Source: Plectosphaerella cucumerina
Taxonomy: Eukaryota > Ascomycota > Sordariomycetes > Glomerellales > Plectosphaerellaceae
Length of the DNA stretch: 64,000 nucleotides
NCBI GenBank assembly: GCA_020746995.1
Contig: JAGPXD010000003.1
Coordinates: 124,001 to 188,000, forward strand
Direction: 5' to 3'
The stretch's first letter is position 1; each line of letters starts with the position of its first letter. Of the stretch, positions 9,474 through 21,712 are shown piece after piece. The translations under genes and the position numbers were made by a program. The notes beneath the pieces are model-generated. The model made no database searches, was not told the origin of the DNA, and worked only from the letters and a program-made list of their open reading frames with translations.

Positions 9474-11883
9474 TCAGCTCGCGCTATTCTTCCGCGAGTG
9501 TTTCCCTTCCTCATCGCCCGAATCGACGCTCGGTCGCCGATTCTGCTTGAGCAATGCCGCAGCTTCGCCCACCTCCATATCGTGTAGCCTCTCCTGCTGG
9601 TCTTGGTTCAGGGCTTGCTCGCCCGTGATGGCTTCGAATTCGTCTTCGCTGGAGTCGCTGGAGTCGCTATCCCCAGCAACGCTAGCGGGGCCATCGTGCT
9701 TCTCCGCCGGGTTCTCATCGTGCTGTTTTGTCTGCGTCGACAGAGGCGATGGGTCCGTCATCCTCGGCCGAAACAGTGCGCTTGTGTTGAGAGGTTTGAT
9801 TGTAGGATCAAAGGATGCCGGAAGCCCCAAGACCTTGGCAACTTGGTGGGCCTCCTCGTCCGCTGAGTACTGGACCTCAACCTCATACATGCTGCTTCGC
9901 TCGCTGTCGGCTTCGTGCTTGCCACCTGTTGCTGATAGCATTCTGACGTATGTCTGGCGCTCCGTGTCGTTCATCCTCTTGTTTTTCTTCTTCTCGCGCT
10001 TCTCGGTCGGGCGCACCACGACCACTGGGATAGGGGAGTATTGGAGACAGTATTTGGAAAAGCTGTTGCGGGTGTTGACGAGTCCCTGGAGACCGCCGAG
10101 CGATCGGCCGCGGGTGCCCACGACCAGCATTGCGGGTTGGTAAATCTGGATCTGTGAGGCACGGCGTCAGTCCATCTGGGTCATTTCAGGTGATTGACGA
10201 CGGGGGCGCCTTGCGCGTACCAGTTTCTGGAATGTCGAATGCAGCTTGCCGGTAGCGTATTCAAGGATCACACTGATGGCGCGGTTGGCACCATTCTTCT
10301 TGATGATCGAGTCCATGAGCCTCTGAGCGTCGTCTTGGTATGATCCCCTCGTGTCCTTTTCGATGACACGCACGCACACAACCTCGTCACCGTCGTCGAC
10401 CAGTTCGTCGAGCAGCCATTGCAGGGCATAGTCGGAGTAGGCGTGTTCATCAACGCCGACCATGAAGGTGCGCGACCGTCGCTTGGCTTGATAACCACGG
10501 TGTCGCACGTTCAGCGTCAGAGACGGCGTGTTGCTTTTCGTCGCCTCGCCGAGGGGCAGATTATCGAAGGCGATGTGCTGTCGGAATCTAGTCGAATCGT
10601 GCGTCAGTTCGGCCATGATGGGCAGTGTTTCGCAATGGCATGCAATAATATTGGACTAAGAATGGGCTTGATCAAGTTGAAAAAGGCGAGGTAACACTGA
10701 TGACAAGACTTCGGCCTTGACCCAAGCACTGAGGGAATTGGGTATAGTTTGCCAGCTTGGGGGAGGGGGAGGGGCTGGAGGCCTGCCCGTATGGTCTGAT
10801 GATGCGCTAGTCGAGAGACGGTCGAGGGCGGGCAGGTACATGTCGAACTGGTGCTGAGGCCTAGACTTTGCCTGCGGGGGATGGAGGCTCCCCGCGGCGC
10901 TTCAAGCTGAGGTGCGCCCATAGCTCAGGCGACCTGAGCACAGCCCACCCCTCTCAGGGTACCCGATGCGGACCATGCCCGGTAGACGGACGCGCAAACA
11001 TGAATGCCCTGGAGAGGTACCTAGCTGGGTACCTGCCAGCGGTGGGGAGGCGGGGTAGGTATGCTCCATCAGGTTCATCCAGGAGCCATCCATGCCAGCC
11101 CAGTGGCATGTGAGGTAAGAACATCCTGAGCTGAACAAACTGGCCGCTATTCCTCTGAGAGAGGTGCAACCAGCACCACCAATCTGGTACGAGTACTCCG
11201 CCACTTGAAGGAGCCCAGACCAGACGTCTCCTTGGGGTGATCACACCGTGGTCACAGGGAAAGGAGAAGGCAGGAAGAAAAGGGCCGACACGGCTGTGCG
11301 AGAGAAATGGGAGGGGAGAACGCGCTTACCTCTTCGGCGGTGGCGAGCTTGCCCGGATCCGTAGCTTGTCTGTCTTCTTGTGTATGCCTTGCGGGAGCTT
11401 GGGGTTATTGGCCTGCGCAAAACTCAAGCTGGACACCGATTCTTTGCGCCCGCGACCAGCTCCAGTATCGGTGACGCCCGAATCTGTCGATGATTGCGGT
11501 GCTGGCTGATGCAAATCGCGGGGGATCTCGATCTTGGGTCGGGTGATTGTTGCGGTCGAGCGTGTCGACGAATGCCGACTCAGGGGCTGCTCATCGCGAA
11601 GCGCGGCGTCCTGACCCTTGATCCTGATGCGCGGTCGGTCGGCCTTCTTCTCGGCAGAGGCGCCCAGGGCTGTTGACGAAGTGGGAGTCTTCTGCCCTTC
11701 CTCCTCCTCTTGATGTTGCTCAAGGGCTTGATCTTGACCAGACGGCTGTCGGTCCTCGGTCGGAGACGGTGAATCGACGGATCCGTTCGAGTTGTTGTGG
11801 CTCATTGGCGGCATAGGAGAAGGCAGGCCCTCTTCGGTATCCTCAGGGCGGTTTTGTTTCTCGGCGGCAACGGCGGCGGACAT
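9474..11883 (-). CDS. Universal stress protein (UspA-fold) with long disordered N-terminus
   Basis: Three exons inferred: 11883-11330, 10587-10221 and 10151-9474, giving 532 residues. Residues 1-184 are Ser/Pro/charge-rich and disordered, ending in R-I-R-A-S-S-P-P-P-K-R. The Usp fold follows, beginning F-D-N-L-P-L-G-E-A-T and including F-M-V-G-V-D-E, Y-A-L-Q-W-L-L-D-E-L, and the nucleotide loop V-V-G-T-R-G-R-S-L-G-G. A basic KREKKKNKR patch and an acidic Ser-rich tail (D-S-D-S-S-D-S-S-E-D-E) close the protein. Usp domains bind ATP or nucleotides and are induced by stress; the tails suggest phospho-regulation (inference). Intron 1 is unusually long, 742 bp; intron 2 is 69 bp. An in-frame ATG at 10616, inside intron 1, could start a short form lacking the disordered region. 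Confidence 0.85.
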
Positions 11884-13840
11884 GATGGCGATGGGGAGGA
11901 CGAATGACTTGATGTTGCGCTGCGATCTCGAACCGCGGGGCTGGACGAGGGAAAGGACTCGGTGCCAGTGCTCGGAAGACCTCAGGCAAAGGCCAGCAGC
12001 AGGGGCTATCGGGGCAAGGCCTGCATGGGAGAAGTCGATGTGCTTGGAGCGCCCCGTTGTGATGGCTTTCGGGAGGTTGGTGGGGGCTGGTCTGAGTAAA
12101 TCGGAGGAAGGTGCAAAGTCGAGGAACAGCCGTGCCCGCCTGTGTAACTGGGCGATTCAGGCCGTAGCAGGTGCCGGAAGAACTACCCAACTTCCGCACG
12201 CGTGGGTCTGGCGTTTTCTCCCGGCTGGGCACGGGGAGCACTGGTAGACGAGGCGGTCTAATTTAACGCCTGGAGGGCGTGCTGGTGCTGGTGCTGGTGC
12301 TGATGCTTGCGATCTTTGCTTTTCTCAGTTCCCTTGCTGCAAGGCGCCTGCTGGGACCCTGCCCGGAATGCGCGGCGAAGGCACTGTGACCTTTTGAGGC
12401 TTGCCTTCTCTTGACTCACACGGACGAACAATCGCTGTCGCAGCCAACGATTATCCAGGCACAACCTTTCTTTCCGAAGCTGAAGAGATGGCAGACGTAC
12501 AATCCTTCAAAATCTTGTTCGCTGATCTGGCGCAAGTGATCGAAAGTCGATCTGATGACCCTGACGCGTTCTGGTACGTTGCAACGTGCCCCTTGCCCGT
12601 TCTTTTGGTCGGAACACCCAGCAACCAGCCAAGTGCGCGTGATGTCGGGATATCAATATAGTGGCAGGTTTCAGGGTATGTATTGCAACATATGCAGAGG
12701 GCCCAGGTAGTGTGAAGAAGACGGGCTTCCAGGTATCATGGCCGCCGGAGTAAGTGGCTCGAGGATCGTACTTGTATCCTGGTTCCAGACCGCCAAGGGC
12801 ACGAACGACCGTGCTCCTCTCTATGGACCTAAATTTGGATGTAAATGAATTGTCTGGTGTATCATATCAGACTGGAGAGGAATCATCCTTGTCAAGGGTA
12901 GTCCCGTTTCCTCGAGCTTTTGGACGCTGCAATTCCCGCCACGATCGAGGATCCTGCGAGGGTCTGAACAGGGTGTTTGCAAGTCATGGTAAAGCCACCC
13001 CCGAGTTGATTGTCGATAGCCACAGGATGCTAGTCACCAGGGTGAGATCTATGGAGGTCACACATTACTGACGTCTGATATAAGTTGAATCTCAGAAAAG
13101 GGGGAGGCTGTAGCGAACACCTAGGTAGAACGGAGCCCAGAGATGTCCATGTAACGGGAATGACGTCAAACGGTGACAGTCTTGACATGTTCGACAACCC
13201 AGGTACAATGGCATGGGCTGCCTAAAGCCTCGGCAGCTTGAACGGTCTTGGGGGTTGGCTGAGATGGAATGCTTGTGCCTCGAAAGTTTCAACATGGTCA
13301 ATTTTTAGTATCGTTTCAGAAACCCAGGACGTTCATTTCAGCTTGGCAAGTCTCGTCAGAGTCTCACGACTCCTCATCTGTGGCTGCATCTAGCAAGCCA
13401 AGACAGCTATTCATGCCCACCCGGGCAACTCCCCATAGCGCTGTTCTATCCTTGACCGCGGAATGTTTCCCCCTGTTCTTGCGGACGACAAAACACAGTG
13501 CAGTACCGGCATCATCGCCCTCTCGGGGTTGCCCCTCCGAGTACAACAAAGAGGCCGAAGCCGCATCCCTTTCTTCTCGTCACCATGTGACCAAGCTTCC
13601 GCCAAGCGGTCCATCCGTCCCTGATTCCGAGGATGTGACCATGACGCCTAAACGCCTGCGAATGCAGCAACCCCCAGCTTTTCTACCCGCCGGCCCGTCC
13701 CATCCCTAGGATCACGCGCGTTCTTCGGCGAGTGGAACCCTGGGACTTCCGTTGCGGGAACGCCTTTTCGGCGCTCGACCTTCTCATGGGGAAATCGTTT
13801 CTTTTCACACACATACACACGCAGCATCGTGTGTGTTTGT
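11884..13840. other. Long intergenic region without a supported gene
   Basis: About 1.96 kb between the Usp gene start and the eIF3l stop codon. The longest open frames (86, 105, 146 and 151 codons) show no recognisable domain, so I do not call them. A (GCTGGT)n microsatellite lies at 12281-12306. The left part must carry the promoter of the Usp gene. Confidence 0.45.
12281..12306. repeat. Hexanucleotide microsatellite (GCTGGT)n
   Basis: About four uninterrupted copies of GCTGGT followed by a decayed copy, in non-coding DNA upstream of the Usp gene. Confidence 0.8.
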
Positions 13841-15404
13841 CTAAGCATAGGTGCGCGACAGGTTGCGGAGGTACCAGTCCACCAGCTTGCGGCCGACCTT
13901 GGCCTCAGAGATGTGGATCAGGTCCTAAGGACGGATTAGAATACAGCACAGGTAAGTCGTTCTTTGGGCTGGTAACTTACGTTCTGCAGGGCGTAGTCCA
14001 GGTCGCTGACGTTGACAAGGTCGCCGTCCAGCAGGCTTCCCTCAGTCCAGCGCAGCTGCTTCGTGCGGTACTTGGTGACAAGAAGCCAAGAGCGGAGCTC
14101 GTCGGCCTTGACATCAAGGAAGCCTGCCAGCTTGTTCAGGTCCATGGTGGTGTACAGGCGCAGGTAGGACTTGATGGTAGGGCTCCACATGTTGGTCTTG
14201 ACCTCGTCCATGAAGACGGCGAGGTGGTGCTCCAGAGGGTCGACGTTGGACTCGGGGTTCTCAAAGTCCGGAGGAACGGGAGAGATGAACTTGGGAGCAG
14301 CAGCACGGAAGAGCTCCTCGAAGATGGGAAGAGACTCGGGGCCGCCGCGCTGCAGCTTCAGCAGCTGGTCGCCGTACTTCTCACGAAGTGCGGTGTGGAT
14401 GGTGTCGTCCAGGCGAGTCGGCTGGAAAGCAACGCAGATGGCGATGAGGGCGTACATCTGGTCGTTCTTCTTCGAGATGGAGTCGTACTGGGCGTTCTTC
14501 TGGAAGTTCTTCGTCCTGGAAACGTAGACGAGAATGTGGCTGAACATGCGGATGGCATCGGCGTAGCGGTGCTGCATCATGTAGGCGAAGCCGACGTAGT
14601 AGTAGGTCGTGAAGTGCGCGGCCATAACGCGCGCGAACATGGCCTTCTTGTTCAGCTCAATGTCGTCAAGAGTCTTGAGGGCGAGGCTGAAGTCGCCGAG
14701 CAGGCAGTGAACCCGCAGGAGGCCGATGATGGAGAAGTAGCCGAGCATGCGGTACAGGTTCTTATTGCCGTATTCGCCGGCGACCGCCATGGGGTCCTCG
14801 TTCCGCCTCATGGCAGCCAGCTGCTCGGTGATCTGGGAGCGCTGGATCAGGGAGTACAGAACGTTGAGAACGCTGTAGCAGCCCCAGGTGTTGGGGTTCT
14901 CCTTGAGGATCTGGATCTCCTCCTCGTTGGACGCCTGTCTGGCGATGCGCATACGGTAGGATGAGAAAGAGTTGAACTGGTAGATGAACTCGTCGATCAC
15001 ATCCCAAGCCCAGTAGTACTGCATCACGTCAGTTTCTGTCTATGTCTGCCAAGACTCCCCTCTTTGCGAAGATATTGATGGCTGAGGAGACGTACCGAAG
15101 GCGGCTCGATGTCGACGGGACCCTCGCTGTTGAGGATAAAGTGGAACAGGCTGCAGTACGCATCGTAGCTCTGGAACTTGGTCTCGAGGGGAGCGGAGAA
15201 GTCGAGGGGTTGCGCGGCAGCAACGAGGCGGGACTGGATATCATCGGCCTGCTGAGCCATGGTCAAGGAGTTGACCTGCTCGAGCTCGGCGCCATCTTCG
15301 TACTGGACCTGCTCCTTGTAGTCGGCAACAAGGGCCTCCTCCTCAACGTCGCTGTCGTCGTCCATGGCGCGGACCTGGCGCTCGCCGTTTTGGTAACCGC
15401 TCAT
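13841..15404 (-). CDS. Translation initiation factor eIF3 subunit l
   Basis: Three exons: 15404-15096, 15018-13981 and 13924-13841, giving 476 residues, the usual fungal length. The second exon opens with Y-Y-W-A-W-D-V-I-D-E-F-I-Y-Q-F, a hallmark of eIF3l. The C-terminus ends in V-D-W-Y-L-R-N-L-S-R-T-Y-A. The protein is a PCI-type subunit of the eIF3 complex, which binds the 40S subunit and mRNA during initiation. The introns are 77 and 56 bp with GTACGT and GTAAGT donors. The gene diverges from EFL1, another translation gene, across 592 bp. Strong codon bias produces long meaningless frames on the opposite strand. Confidence 0.93.
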
Positions 15405-15996
15405 ATTGTCGGAATGCCCTGCTTGCAGTCGTGAGGGGGGTTGTCGGTAGACGGCAGGGCAGAGAGGTGGGTGGCGGAAGGTGGGGTTGAAATTTTCCTA
15501 CCACATTGAATCTGGCGATTTGAGGGGCTGATTGAAGTTCTCACAGCCGAATGTGAACGTTAGGGTTTGGGATGCCGTTACAGCGGTACACCGCTTAGTT
15601 GTCTTATCTTATCGGAGTGGCAGCTTATCGAGGTTTCGGCGGGGTAGATGATGGCGGGGCACTGCCTGGCTGCAACTTTTGCCCGCCTGCGTCACCGCTT
15701 GGATGCACAGCGCATGGCTCATGATCACTCATCTCAGGCTGCAGCTTCCAGGTCTTCACTTCGAATTTACCTTGCCTTCTCAAGTACTGGCAGTTTCAAC
15801 CACCGGCCATGTACTTGGATAAAATTCCAATCTTGTTCCTTCAGCCTATTTAAACGCGTAGCCACTCCTCCACCTTTCTTCACGTCATTCAACAGAGTCG
15901 ACTCTCAAATTCTCTGGGCTTCCCCCCACACCCATCTACATCAGCAACTTTGGGAACTCGACATACATTCCATAAAGCCATCTTGGCCTCCAAAAA
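15405..15996. promoter_or_regulatory. Divergent promoter of eIF3l and EFL1, with telomere-repeat-like box
   Basis: 592 bp between two divergent translation genes. TTAGGGTTT at 15560-15568 resembles a telobox (two overlapping TTAGGG-type units); such boxes are bound by Tbf1-type factors in yeasts. A role here is inference. Confidence 0.5.
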
Positions 15997-18900
15997 ATGC
16001 CTGTTGTCACACCGGAGAAACTGGCTAGCCTACAACGGCACGCCGACGATGTTCGAAATGTAAGCAGTTCCTACCGACTGACACCGAGCGGCCTTGGTGG
16101 GCACCACGCTTACACCTGTACAGATCTGCATTCTTGCGCACGTCGATCATGGAAAGACGTCGTTGACCGATGCACTGATTGCCACAAATGGAATCATCTC
16201 TCCTAAGCTGGCCGGCAAGATTCGATATCTGGACTCAAGACCAGATGAACAGCTTCGGGGCATCACAATGGAATCATCCGCCATATCCCTCTTCTTTTCC
16301 ATGCTGAGGAGATCATCCCCGGATTCCGCACCTGAATCCAAGGAGTACCTGATCAACCTCATCGACTCGCCTGGTCACATTGATTTCAGCAGTGAGGTTT
16401 CAACCGCCTCGAGACTGTGCGACGGTGCCGTGGTACTCGTCGATGCTGTGGAGGGTGTTTGCAGCCAAACCGTGACGGTCCTACGACAGTCTTGGATTGA
16501 GAAGCTGAAGCCACTTCTGGTTTTCAACAAGATCGACAGACTAATCACCGAACTCAAAATGACACCCAACGAAGCCTACATCCACCTCAGCAAGCTGTTG
16601 GAGCAAGTCAACGCTGTTCTTGGAAGCTTCTTCCAGGGCGAACGTATGGAAGAGGACCTGAACTGGAGAGAAAAGATGGACGAACGGGTCAGAGCAACAG
16701 CTGCCAAGGGCGCCGATCCAGGAGAAATCAACACGGACTCCGGAGAACTGCATTTCGAAGAACGCGATGACGAGGACCTCTACTTCGCCCCCGAGAAGAA
16801 CAACGTCATTTTCAGTAGCGCCATCGACGGCTGGGCCTTCACGGTGCGTCAATTCGCCGTGCTTTACGAAAAGAAGCTGGGCATCAAGCGAGGCCTGATG
16901 CAGAAAGTCCTATGGGGTAGTTTCTATCTGGACCCAAAGACGAAGAAGATCCTGGGTGCCAAACATCTCAAAGGACGGAACCTGAAGCCCATGTTCGTTC
17001 AACTGGTTCTGGAGCCCATCTGGACGGTGTATCAGGCTACGGTCGGAGGGGACCACGACAGGGGCGATCCTGCTCTTCTGGAAAAAATCACCAAGTCTCT
17101 GAATTTGACGATTCCTCCGCACATTGCCAGGACCAGAGATCCTCGCCTGCTTCTCACGACCGTCTTTTCATCATGGCTACCTCTGTCAACTGCATTGCTC
17201 GTCTCGGTCGTCGAGTCTTTGCCCTCGCCTCCATCCGCGCAAGCTGCTAGGCTGCCGGAGATGATCGAAGATTCGCCTGGCGGCGCGTTTGTGGACGAGA
17301 AGGTGAGCAACGCCATGGTGTCTTTCAACGCCGAAAAAGATGCCCCCGTCGTTGCATATGTGAGCAAGATGGTCTCGATCCCGGAAAGCGAGCTGCCAAA
17401 AAACAAGAGGCGAGGGCCCCTGAGTCCCGAAGAAGCTAGAGAGATGGCCCGGAAGAAGCGAGCAGAAGCCGCGAGGGCCCAACAAGCCGCATCAGACAAC
17501 GCTGCCAACACTATGGACGACTTGAGCGCTGCCCTGGACGATATCAACATTGATAACAAGGTGTCTGGGCAAGAGGACAAGGAGGTTGAGCCAGAGCATC
17601 TCATCGGATTCGCCCGCATGTTCTCCGGCACGCTCTCAGTCGGGGACGAACTCTACATCATCCCGCCAAAGTGGTCTGCGGCAAACCCTCACTCTCCCGA
17701 GCCTGAGAAGATCACAGTGACAGCGCTCTACATGCTCATGGGCAGGAATCTGGAGGCACTGGATTCTGTGCCTGCAGGAGTTGTCTTCGGCATTGGAGGC
17801 CTCGAAGGTCGACTGCTCAAGTCCGGCACCCTCTGCAGTCAAGTGGAAGGCGCCGTGAACCTTTCTGGCATCAACACTCTCGGAAAACCCATCGTTCGCG
17901 TCGCCCTTGAGCCCGTCAATCCCATGGATCTGGACAAATTAGTCAACGGACTGAAGCTGTTGGTACAGAGCGACCCATGCGCAGAATTCGAGCTCTTCTC
18001 CAGCGGCGAAACTGTGCTGCTGACCGCCGGAGAACTCCATCTCGAGAGGTGTCTCACTGATCTCCAAGAACGCTACGCTCGGTGCGAGATTCAGGCCGGC
18101 GCCCCCATCGTGCCGTATCGCGAGACAGTCGTCAGAGCAGAGGAGATGAGGCCCCCAGTCAACAAGGAGCTTGGTCGAGGTGTGGTGGTAGGCCTTACCT
18201 CGTCGAAGCAGGTCTCTATCAAGCTGCGCGTCCGCCCACTGCCCCCGGGAGTCACAGAATTCCTTCAAAGGAACGGAAGCACCATCAGGCACATGTACGC
18301 AGATCGAAAGATCGGCGAAGATGCCAACGGCAACAGTGATGAGACTCCGGACAAGATCGAGGCTGATGCAGCTGCCGTTTCCACCGGCAAAGCCATGTCC
18401 ATCGAAGAATTCAAGAGCCAGCTTCAGACACTACTTGAGACTGGCAAGGGGCGCGAACCTTGGAAGAACACCATTGACAAGATTGCAGCCCTCGGACCCC
18501 GTCGCACAGGCCCGAACCTTCTCATCGACGAAACCCCTGGAGGTATTCTCGCCAAACTCTTCTCGTCTGATCACCGAGAATCCCACGACTTTGTTTCCGC
18601 GCCTGGGGGCGACGAATCTCTCCGTCCGGATCACTTTGCGGACAAGATCAGCTATGCTTTCCAGCTCGCCACCGCCCAGGGCCCACTCTGCCACGAGCCA
18701 GTTCAGGGCATTGCTGTGACCATCGAAGAGGTCAACGTCATTGGGGGCGACGGATCAGACGAACAACATGCCTCTGCGCGTGACAAGCTCCCCAGGTTGA
18801 CGGGTGAGGTCATCAAAACGGTCCAGAACTCGATTCACAGCGCAATGCTGGACTGGTCACCACGGTTGCTCCTCGCTATCTACAGCGTCGAGATTCAAGC

Positions 18901-19288
18901 CTCCACAGAAGTCCTTGGCCGTGTGTATGATGTTCTCACGCGCCGCCGCGGAAGGGTTCTCTCTGAGGCGATGAAGGAGGGCACACCTTTCTTCAGCATT
19001 ACAAGCGTCCTGCCAGTCGTCGAGTCTTTTGGCTTTGCGGACGATATGCGAAAGCGCACCTCGGGAGCTGCACAGCCACAACTCGTCTTCGCAGGATTTG
19101 AGATTCTTGACGAGGATCCTTTCTGGGTTCCTTTCACAGAAGACGACCTTGAGGACCTGGGCGAACTCGCTGACAAGGAGAATGTGGCGAAGCGGTATAT
19201 GGATGGTGTCCGTCGAAAGAAGGGTCTGTTGGTGGAGGGACGGAATGTGGCGACAGATGCTGAGAAGCAGAAGACTCTGAAGAGGTAG
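15997..19288 (+). CDS. EFL1: Elongation factor-like GTPase EFL1/Ria1 (60S ribosome maturation)
   Basis: Two exons: 15997-16059 and 16124-19288, giving 1,075 residues. GTPase motifs are complete: G1 A-H-V-D-H-G-K-T (residues 26-33), G2 within R-G-I-T-M-E-S-S-A, G3 D-S-P-G-H, and G4 N-K-I-D. EF-2-like domains II-V follow, with a long acidic/basic insertion (K-K-R-A-E-A-A-R-A-Q) between the G domain and domain II that is typical of EFL1, not EF-2. The EF-2 diphthamide loop is absent, as expected. EFL1 works with Sdo1/SBDS to eject Tif6 (eIF6) from late cytoplasmic pre-60S particles. The 64-bp intron lies just before the P-loop. The gene converges with the eRF1 gene downstream. Confidence 0.93.
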
Positions 19289-20121
19289 AAAACGACAATA
19301 CAAGAAGATGCAGTGCCAAGAGTTCGCCTGATGGTTGTTGGTCCACCTTACTGGAAAGGAAGTTCTCCTCGAAGATGAGACTGCAGCGTGGTGGTAGATA
19401 TCCGTGTTTTGATAGTGATCTGTGGATGAATGAGCCCCCCTTTGTCCTGGTGTATCACCATAACTGCGTCCAACCGAACGTCTGCTGCACCTGGGTACGA
19501 GAGCCCCGCAGGTATAAGGTGCCCAAGCAAGAGGGCAGATGTCGTGTTCAATAGACTTGTTCTGATATATCGTTGCTGGTATCTTGGCCAGGACTGGCCC
19601 AGGCGTACAAAAGCAGGGACCAACACGCGTCACGACTGGAGTGATCTTCATAGAGCTTAGACAAAAATAATTGACTTGGTATAGACGTCTAGTCCATCTA
19701 GTGCTTTTCATCGCCGCCGATGTGGCCTCAGCTCTGCCACCCGTGCAGCTCGCCTCCGGATCCGCCCGAAATGTCAGTCCCATGGGGCTTGAGCGGCCAT
19801 TTGACCCGACTCTTGGATGTGATTCAAGTCTTGTAGCGTGTCAGCGTCAGTTTGCGTCCCGAAAGAGAGCTTCAAGAATCCTCACCTTCAATCTCGCTGT
19901 GTTGGGGTTTAGGTAGCCGTCATGACGGAGCGAAGCGGGCTCGGGCGCGCCGTTTGGTGGTGGTGTCGAGGCGGGCTCGACGGCGCCGGTTTGACGAGGC
20001 GTCGTTGAGGAACAATGACGCTAGGCTCTGGCTTTGGCTCTGTCTTGGGGGCCTCGAAAAACCCTTGCATTGCGGGAGTGGGCGCCTGAGTCAAACCCCC
20101 AGTGGAGGGGGCATCGGTTGG
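19289..20121. other. Convergent 3' region of EFL1 and eRF1
   Basis: 833 bp between two stop codons, expected to hold both 3' UTRs. The part 20021-20121 is open in the frame entered if the last eRF1 intron is retained. No separate gene is supported. Confidence 0.5.
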
Positions 20122-21712
20122 TCAATCTGTGGGATGTCAGTTTGCCTGTTGAGAAGCAGATGTGCCAGATATGCTTACCGTCGTAGTACTCATCATCATC
20201 CTCATCGAAATCGGCCAGCTGTTCGAAGTTGACCTTGTAACGCAAGATGCCTCCAATGCCACCGAAGCCCTTGACGAACTGGTTGCCCTCGGTCGAACGG
20301 TCCGAGACAAACTCCAGAGCCGCACCAAAGTCCTTGTAGTGCTCCGCGATCCACTCGAGGAAGGACTCCTGGGAGACGATATCCATCTCCTGACCGGTGG
20401 CCTTGTCCATGAACATGGCGCGGTCACCGCCTTCCTGTTGCTTGGTGGTGTGGATAACAATCTCGGCACCCTCGCTGTCCTTGAGGGTGGATCGGTTGAT
20501 CTCGAGGTTCTCGAAGACGATGAGGGTCTCGACAGCGCCGAGCTCCAGAGCCTTGAGGGTGTCCTCGATACCGTAGCAGACGCGGCCGGTGTCCTGGCTG
20601 ATCTCCTCGAAGTACTTGCCGATGAGCTTCTTCTCCTGGATGAACTTGACGTTGCCCAGAGTTTCCGAGGAGAGCTCGATGGCCTGGTTGAAGCCGTTCT
20701 CGCCACCGTATGAGACGTCGACGACCTTGATGACCTTGGTTGCAAGACGGTTGTCAAACAAGTCGGAGGCGTTGAGATCAGTCTTGAAGTCGGCGGAACC
20801 AGCCAGAATGAGGCCGGCGACGTTCACCTTGTCGGCGGTGATGAAGTTCTGGACAGCCAGTTCGGCGACCTTGCGGACGTAGTTGTGGCGCTTTTCCTCA
20901 CGCAGACGGGCGAAACGCAGGGCGGACTGACCACCACGGCCGTGCTTCTTGGGAAGATCGACGGAGAACTTGTGGACAATCTCGCGAGTGTTGCCGCTGA
21001 GGGTACCGAAGAGAGCACCGTTACCGTCCATGATGATGAAACCAAACTTCTGGTCGGACTCGAGCAGCTCGGCGAGAGCCTCAGTGTGGAACTTGTTGTC
21101 ACAGAGGTAGAGCGACGTGTTGATGGGCTTGAAGGGCTCGAAATCGATGTTGACCTTTCGCTCCTTGCCCTCCTGGGTCAGGATTTCGCCGCAGTACACG
21201 ACAAGACCGTTGGGAGGGACCTTGTTGTACAGCTTGAGACGCTGCTGGGTCGATGTGATGGCGGATAGGACGGACTGGCGGTTGACTCTGGACTTGATGT
21301 TCGAGGCAGTTCCCTAGTATGGCATCTCAGTAACCCGTCGCATTGAAGACAGCGACCTGGAGCTTTTGGACGTACGTATTCTTCAGCCAGCATCTTGGCG
21401 GCCCGCGAAATCTGATCCTTGGGCGCTGTAGAAGAGCGAGCACTGGTCAGCGAAGGCTGGCGACAGCGACATTGGCGGCGGCAGGCTGTCACGTACGAAT
21501 GATGAGGGAAATCATGGAGGTTCCATTTCCGCGAGCGGCTTCGAGGCGCTTGATCAGCTTCTTCACCTTCCAGATCTCGATCTATCGCGACGAAAGAAAT
21601 CAGCTTCAAGTCTGGGGGCGCGCGGGGCAAAGAGGGGCGGGCGCATGGCGGGGGCAACGAGCAAAATAAGACATACGTTCTTCTCGGCCTCAGAAGAGTT
21701 GGGGTCCGACAT
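20122..21712 (-). CDS. SUP45: Eukaryotic peptide chain release factor eRF1 (SUP45)
   Basis: Five exons inferred: 21712-21677, 21581-21497, 21425-21376, 21313-20179 and 20126-20122, giving 436 residues, the expected eRF1 length. Hallmarks are the start of the N domain (E-I-W-K-V-K-K-L-I-K-R-L-E), the TASNIKS stop-codon-reading motif formed at an exon junction, and the catalytic GGQ loop (K-K-H-G-R-G-G-Q-S-A-L-R-F). The acidic eRF3-binding tail ends D-E-Y-Y-D-D. eRF1 recognises all three stop codons in the A site and triggers peptidyl-tRNA hydrolysis with eRF3. Introns are 95, 71, 62 and 52 bp. The last coding exon holds only two bases of the final Asp codon plus TGA. Confidence 0.95.

Noticed and set aside
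12401..12661. 86-codon plus-strand frame
   Set aside because: No homology recognised, no splice extension found, and it lies in promoter-like DNA.
13732..14964. 410-codon plus-strand frame
   Set aside because: It lies antisense to eIF3l exon 2 and is rich in Val, Leu, Gly and Glu. Such frames arise because highly biased codons on the real strand rarely give stops on the other.
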